A stretch of 64,000 nt of DNA from UBA4416 sp044238845 (GTDB lineage: Bacteria; Bacteroidota; Bacteroidia; B-17B0; Aurantibacillaceae), in contig JBIICN010000016.1 in assembly GCA_044238845.1 (NCBI GenBank), positions 7,316 to 71,315 of the forward strand. Direction: 5' to 3'. The notes beneath the pieces are model-generated. The model searched no databases, was not told the origin of the DNA, and saw only the letters and a list, made by a program, of their open reading frames with translations. Shown one piece after another: positions 61,811 to 64,000 of the stretch. Numbering within the stretch: position 1 is the stretch's first letter; every line of letters starts with the position of its first letter. A program made the translations under genes and the position numbers.

Positions 61811-63271
61811 ATGAATAAATTACAACACATAGTTAACAATAAATGGTTTCCTGTCATTTTTTTTATGTTGGCTATTTCTATTAGTGTTTTTCAGCATTAT
61901 CGTGTGTTTTCGCTTGATATTATCGGATATCATAGTTGGCGACAAACTCAAACTCAGGCAGTTATTGATAATTTTTATAAGGTAGATTTTAATATTTTAA
62001 ATCCCAGATTAGATGATTTGCATTATTCAGATGGCATTTATCGTATGGAATTTCCGTTAGCGCAATGGTTGGTAGCTAGTTTGTATAAATTATTTGGAAA
62101 CCATTTATTTATTACAAGATTGTTTTTTTATGTCACGACTTTAATTTCTGTTTTTGGAATGTTTAAGTTAACTTTTGTATTAACTCAAAATAAACTGACA
62201 AGTTTATTAACGGCCTGGTTTTTCTTGTTTTCACCTGTGCTTTATTATTATTCAGTAAATCCTTTACCTGATAATTTGGCTTTATGTTTTGGTGTTTGGT
62301 CAATTTATTTTTGGATTAGTTATTTAAAGCAACATAAAAATTATCTGTTTATTGTAAGTTGTATTTTTTTGACTTTAAGTGTAGCGGTTAAATTGCCATT
62401 TATAGTTTTTGGAGCCATGTATTTATCAAAGGTTTATGATAAGCAAGCCCATAAATCTATAAGTATAAGATATGTTTGGATTCCGTTTGTGATAATGATA
62501 CCAACTTTAGTTTGGTATGCATGGGTTATCCCTACATGGGGAGGAAATGGCGTTGTAAAGGGAATAATTGATAACGATAAAACAATTTTACAGTTGTTTG
62601 ATATTATGCAATTTAATTTATTTTCTACAATGCCTGAGTTATTAGTAAACTATGCAACGGTTCCTTTACTGATAATTGGATTTTATTTTTTGTTTAAGAA
62701 ACTAGAAATTAAAAATGTGATTCATCGTTCTTTTGTTTTTATAGGTATTTTATTGATTATTTATTTTTTATATGAAATGCATTTGATTGATAGAGTGCAT
62801 GATTATTATTTATTTCCTTTTTTGCCAATGCTATTTTTAATAGTTGCATTTGCAATTCAAACAGTTTTTTTAAATCAAAAATCTAAATTAAAATATTTAA
62901 TTTTGTTAAGTTTTTTAGTAGCACCTATAACAGCATATTTGCGTTGTAACACAAGATGGAATAGTGAGTCACCTGGTTTTACGAAAGAATTTTTAACTTG
63001 TAAAAAACAATTACAACAACTTATTCCTGAAAATGCTAAAGTTTTAGTGTGTGGTGATGGATCAAGAAGTATTGTGTTATATCATTTGCAAAGAAGAGGA
63101 TATAGTTTAGGTGATAATGAAATAACAGACACTACAATTGAAGAAGGTTTAAAAAAAGGAGCTGCTTTTTTAATTACAGATTGTAATACAGATACAAATA
63201 AAGTACTACAAAGGCATACATTTAATTTATTATTCAAAAAAAACAAAGTCAAATTATATTTAGCAAAATGA
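61811..63271 (+). CDS. ArnT/PMT-like membrane glycosyltransferase (GT39/GT83 type)
   Basis: The 486-residue protein has about ten hydrophobic segments. The family motif SLDIIGYHSWRQTQTQAVI, with an acidic residue followed by HSWRQ, lies in the first loop, as in lipid-linked sugar transferases of the ArnT/PMT type. The C-terminal 90 residues are soluble (KAKVLVCGDGSRSIVLYH-like). Donor and acceptor are unknown. It is the first gene of a pair: its TGA overlaps the next ATG (ATGA at 63268-63271) with a GH16-like protein, so both may act on a surface polysaccharide. Confidence 0.82.
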   Translation: MNKLQHIVNNKWFPVIFFMLAISISVFQHYRVFSLDIIGYHSWRQTQTQAVIDNFYKVDFNILNPRLDDLHYSDGIYRMEFPLAQWLVASLYKLFGNHLFITRLFFYVTTLISVFGMFKLTFVLTQNKLTSLLTAWFFLFSPVLYYYSVNPLPDNLALCFGVWSIYFWISYLKQHKNYLFIVSCIFLTLSVAVKLPFIVFGAMYLSKVYDKQAHKSISIRYVWIPFVIMIPTLVWYAWVIPTWGGNGVVKGIIDNDKTILQLFDIMQFNLFSTMPELLVNYATVPLLIIGFYFLFKKLEIKNVIHRSFVFIGILLIIYFLYEMHLIDRVHDYYLFPFLPMLFLIVAFAIQTVFLNQKSKLKYLILLSFLVAPITAYLRCNTRWNSESPGFTKEFLTCKKQLQQLIPENAKVLVCGDGSRSIVLYHLQRRGYSLGDNEITDTTIEEGLKKGAAFLITDCNTDTNKVLQRHTFNLLFKKNKVKLYLAK

Positions 63272-64000
63272 AAAAAATAGTTATCATATTATTAATAGCA
63301 ATTAATGCCAACGCCCAAGTGATGTGGCAACTGAAAAATAATTCATTTCAAAAATGGCATTATCAAGAAGGAGATGAGTTTAATAATCCTATTATTGACG
63401 AAAATAAATGGCAATTTGGTATGCCTTGGGGAAATATTTCCATGAGTCAGGATTTAGCATTTTCCAGAAATAATGTAAGCGTTGAAAATGGTGTTGCTTC
63501 GTTTATAGCAAAAAAAGAAAATACTTCTGCGCATATAAATGAGTGGGAAATTAAAAAAGAGTATTTAGAAAAAAGTGGCAAGAAAATAGTTGATGGGATG
63601 TATGATGTTAACTACACCGCAGGAATGTTATCATCTAAAAGAAAATTTAAATATGGATATTTTGAATTAAGATTTAAAGCTAACGAAGAAAAAGGTATTT
63701 GGCCAGCATTTTGGCTTTTTGGAGGAGATCCAAGCGAAGAAATCGATTTTTTTGAGTTGAAAGGTGAAAGAGAAAATCAATTACATTTAGATTTACATTG
63801 CTCGAAAGGATGTGAAGATTTTAGAGGTGGTTTTTTAAATTTGAAAAAAAATTGGGGAGCTTGGTTAAAAACTAATGAAAGTTTAGCTGATGGTTGGAAT
63901 ATCATTTCAGGAGAGTGGCAACCTAATTATATTAAGTTTTTTTTAAACGGGCAGCCAATAGCGTATTTTGAAGGAAATTTTATAACCGAAAAACATTTAT
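63268..64000 (+). CDS. Glycoside hydrolase family 16 protein, N-terminal part (cut by window end)
   Basis: The ATG overlaps the preceding stop (ATGA). It reads a signal peptide (MKKIVIILLIAINANAQ), then DEFNNPIIDENKWQFG, KYGYFELRFKANEEKG, IWPAFWLFGGDPSEEIDFFE. The last holds the GH16 catalytic motif ExDxxE. GH16 enzymes cut beta-glucans, agarose, carrageenan or related polymers. The C-terminus lies beyond 64000. The role with the linked membrane glycosyltransferase is uncertain. Confidence 0.88.
   Translation, partial: MKKIVIILLIAINANAQVMWQLKNNSFQKWHYQEGDEFNNPIIDENKWQFGMPWGNISMSQDLAFSRNNVSVENGVASFIAKKENTSAHINEWEIKKEYLEKSGKKIVDGMYDVNYTAGMLSSKRKFKYGYFELRFKANEEKGIWPAFWLFGGDPSEEIDFFELKGERENQLHLDLHCSKGCEDFRGGFLNLKKNWGAWLKTNESLADGWNIISGEWQPNYIKFFLNGQPIAYFEGNFITEKHL

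Noticed and set aside
1..64000. CRISPR array or rRNA genes
   Set aside because: No regularly spaced direct repeats and no rRNA-like sequence were found on reading.

Overview
The window comes from an AT-rich Bacteroidota genome. The evidence is type IX secretion (T9SS) and gliding-motility C-terminal sorting domains, TonB-dependent and TANFOR-domain exported proteins, LytS/LytTR-type signalling, a fused two-domain branched-chain E1 dehydrogenase, and Bacteroidota-type -7 promoter boxes (TAnnTTTG). Shine-Dalgarno sequences are scarce. No lower taxonomic rank is claimed.

Region 1 (1-11308) is ordinary chromosome. It holds a ferredoxin end, pdxH with an apparent single-base frameshift, a fatty acid desaturase and a QueD/PTPS-like enzyme. 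These are followed by a small conserved gene, a divergent DoxX plus universal-stress-protein operon, a sensor kinase/LytTR regulator pair, a 2H phosphoesterase, a DUF559 protein beside a palindromic repeat, an RluA-type pseudouridine synthase and a gliding-motility-type exported protein. Three Crp/Fnr-like palindromes lie exactly 33 bp from promoter-like boxes in front of pdxH, the small conserved gene and the DoxX/USP operon, suggesting one small regulon.

Region 2 (11309-46533) is a roughly 35.2-kb integrated element. It is bounded by a perfect 54-bp direct repeat, which is the 3' part of tRNA-Leu(UAA). The intact tRNA and a tyrosine integrase are at the right end; a displaced tRNA fragment with its old terminator is at the left end. 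Paired 13-bp-period ATTGCRC motifs near both ends look like integrase arm sites. The element's own core (41.2-46.4 kb) is a ParB-like protein, a C5-cytosine methyltransferase, a family-A (TV-Pol-like) polymerase candidate, a small excisionase-like protein and the integrase. Its cargo is (a) an operon of a GHKL ATPase, a tandem phosphoribosyltransferase-like protein and a PD-(D/E)XK nuclease-like protein, which looks like an uncharacterised defence system; (b) a divergent HDAC-family deacetylase with three unrecognised genes, then a short recombinase and an XRE regulator; and (c) a nine-gene exported cluster on the minus strand. That cluster has a T9SS adhesin, lipoprotein, outer-membrane barrel, TANFOR protein, a large exported protein with an EndoU/CdiA-like toxin end followed by an overlapping candidate immunity gene, and further large exported proteins.

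Region 3 (46534-64000) is chromosome again. It has tRNA-Leu and tRNA-Gly, mutS flanked by inverted copies of a dispersed repeat, a GreA/GreB-like protein, two T9SS cargo proteins, a TonB-dependent-receptor-like protein, pyrG, a DinB-family protein carrying a palindromic repeat, the fused E1 dehydrogenase, an ArnT/PMT-like glycosyltransferase and the start of a GH16 glycosidase. No CRISPR array or rRNA was seen. All family assignments come from reading motifs; no search was run.
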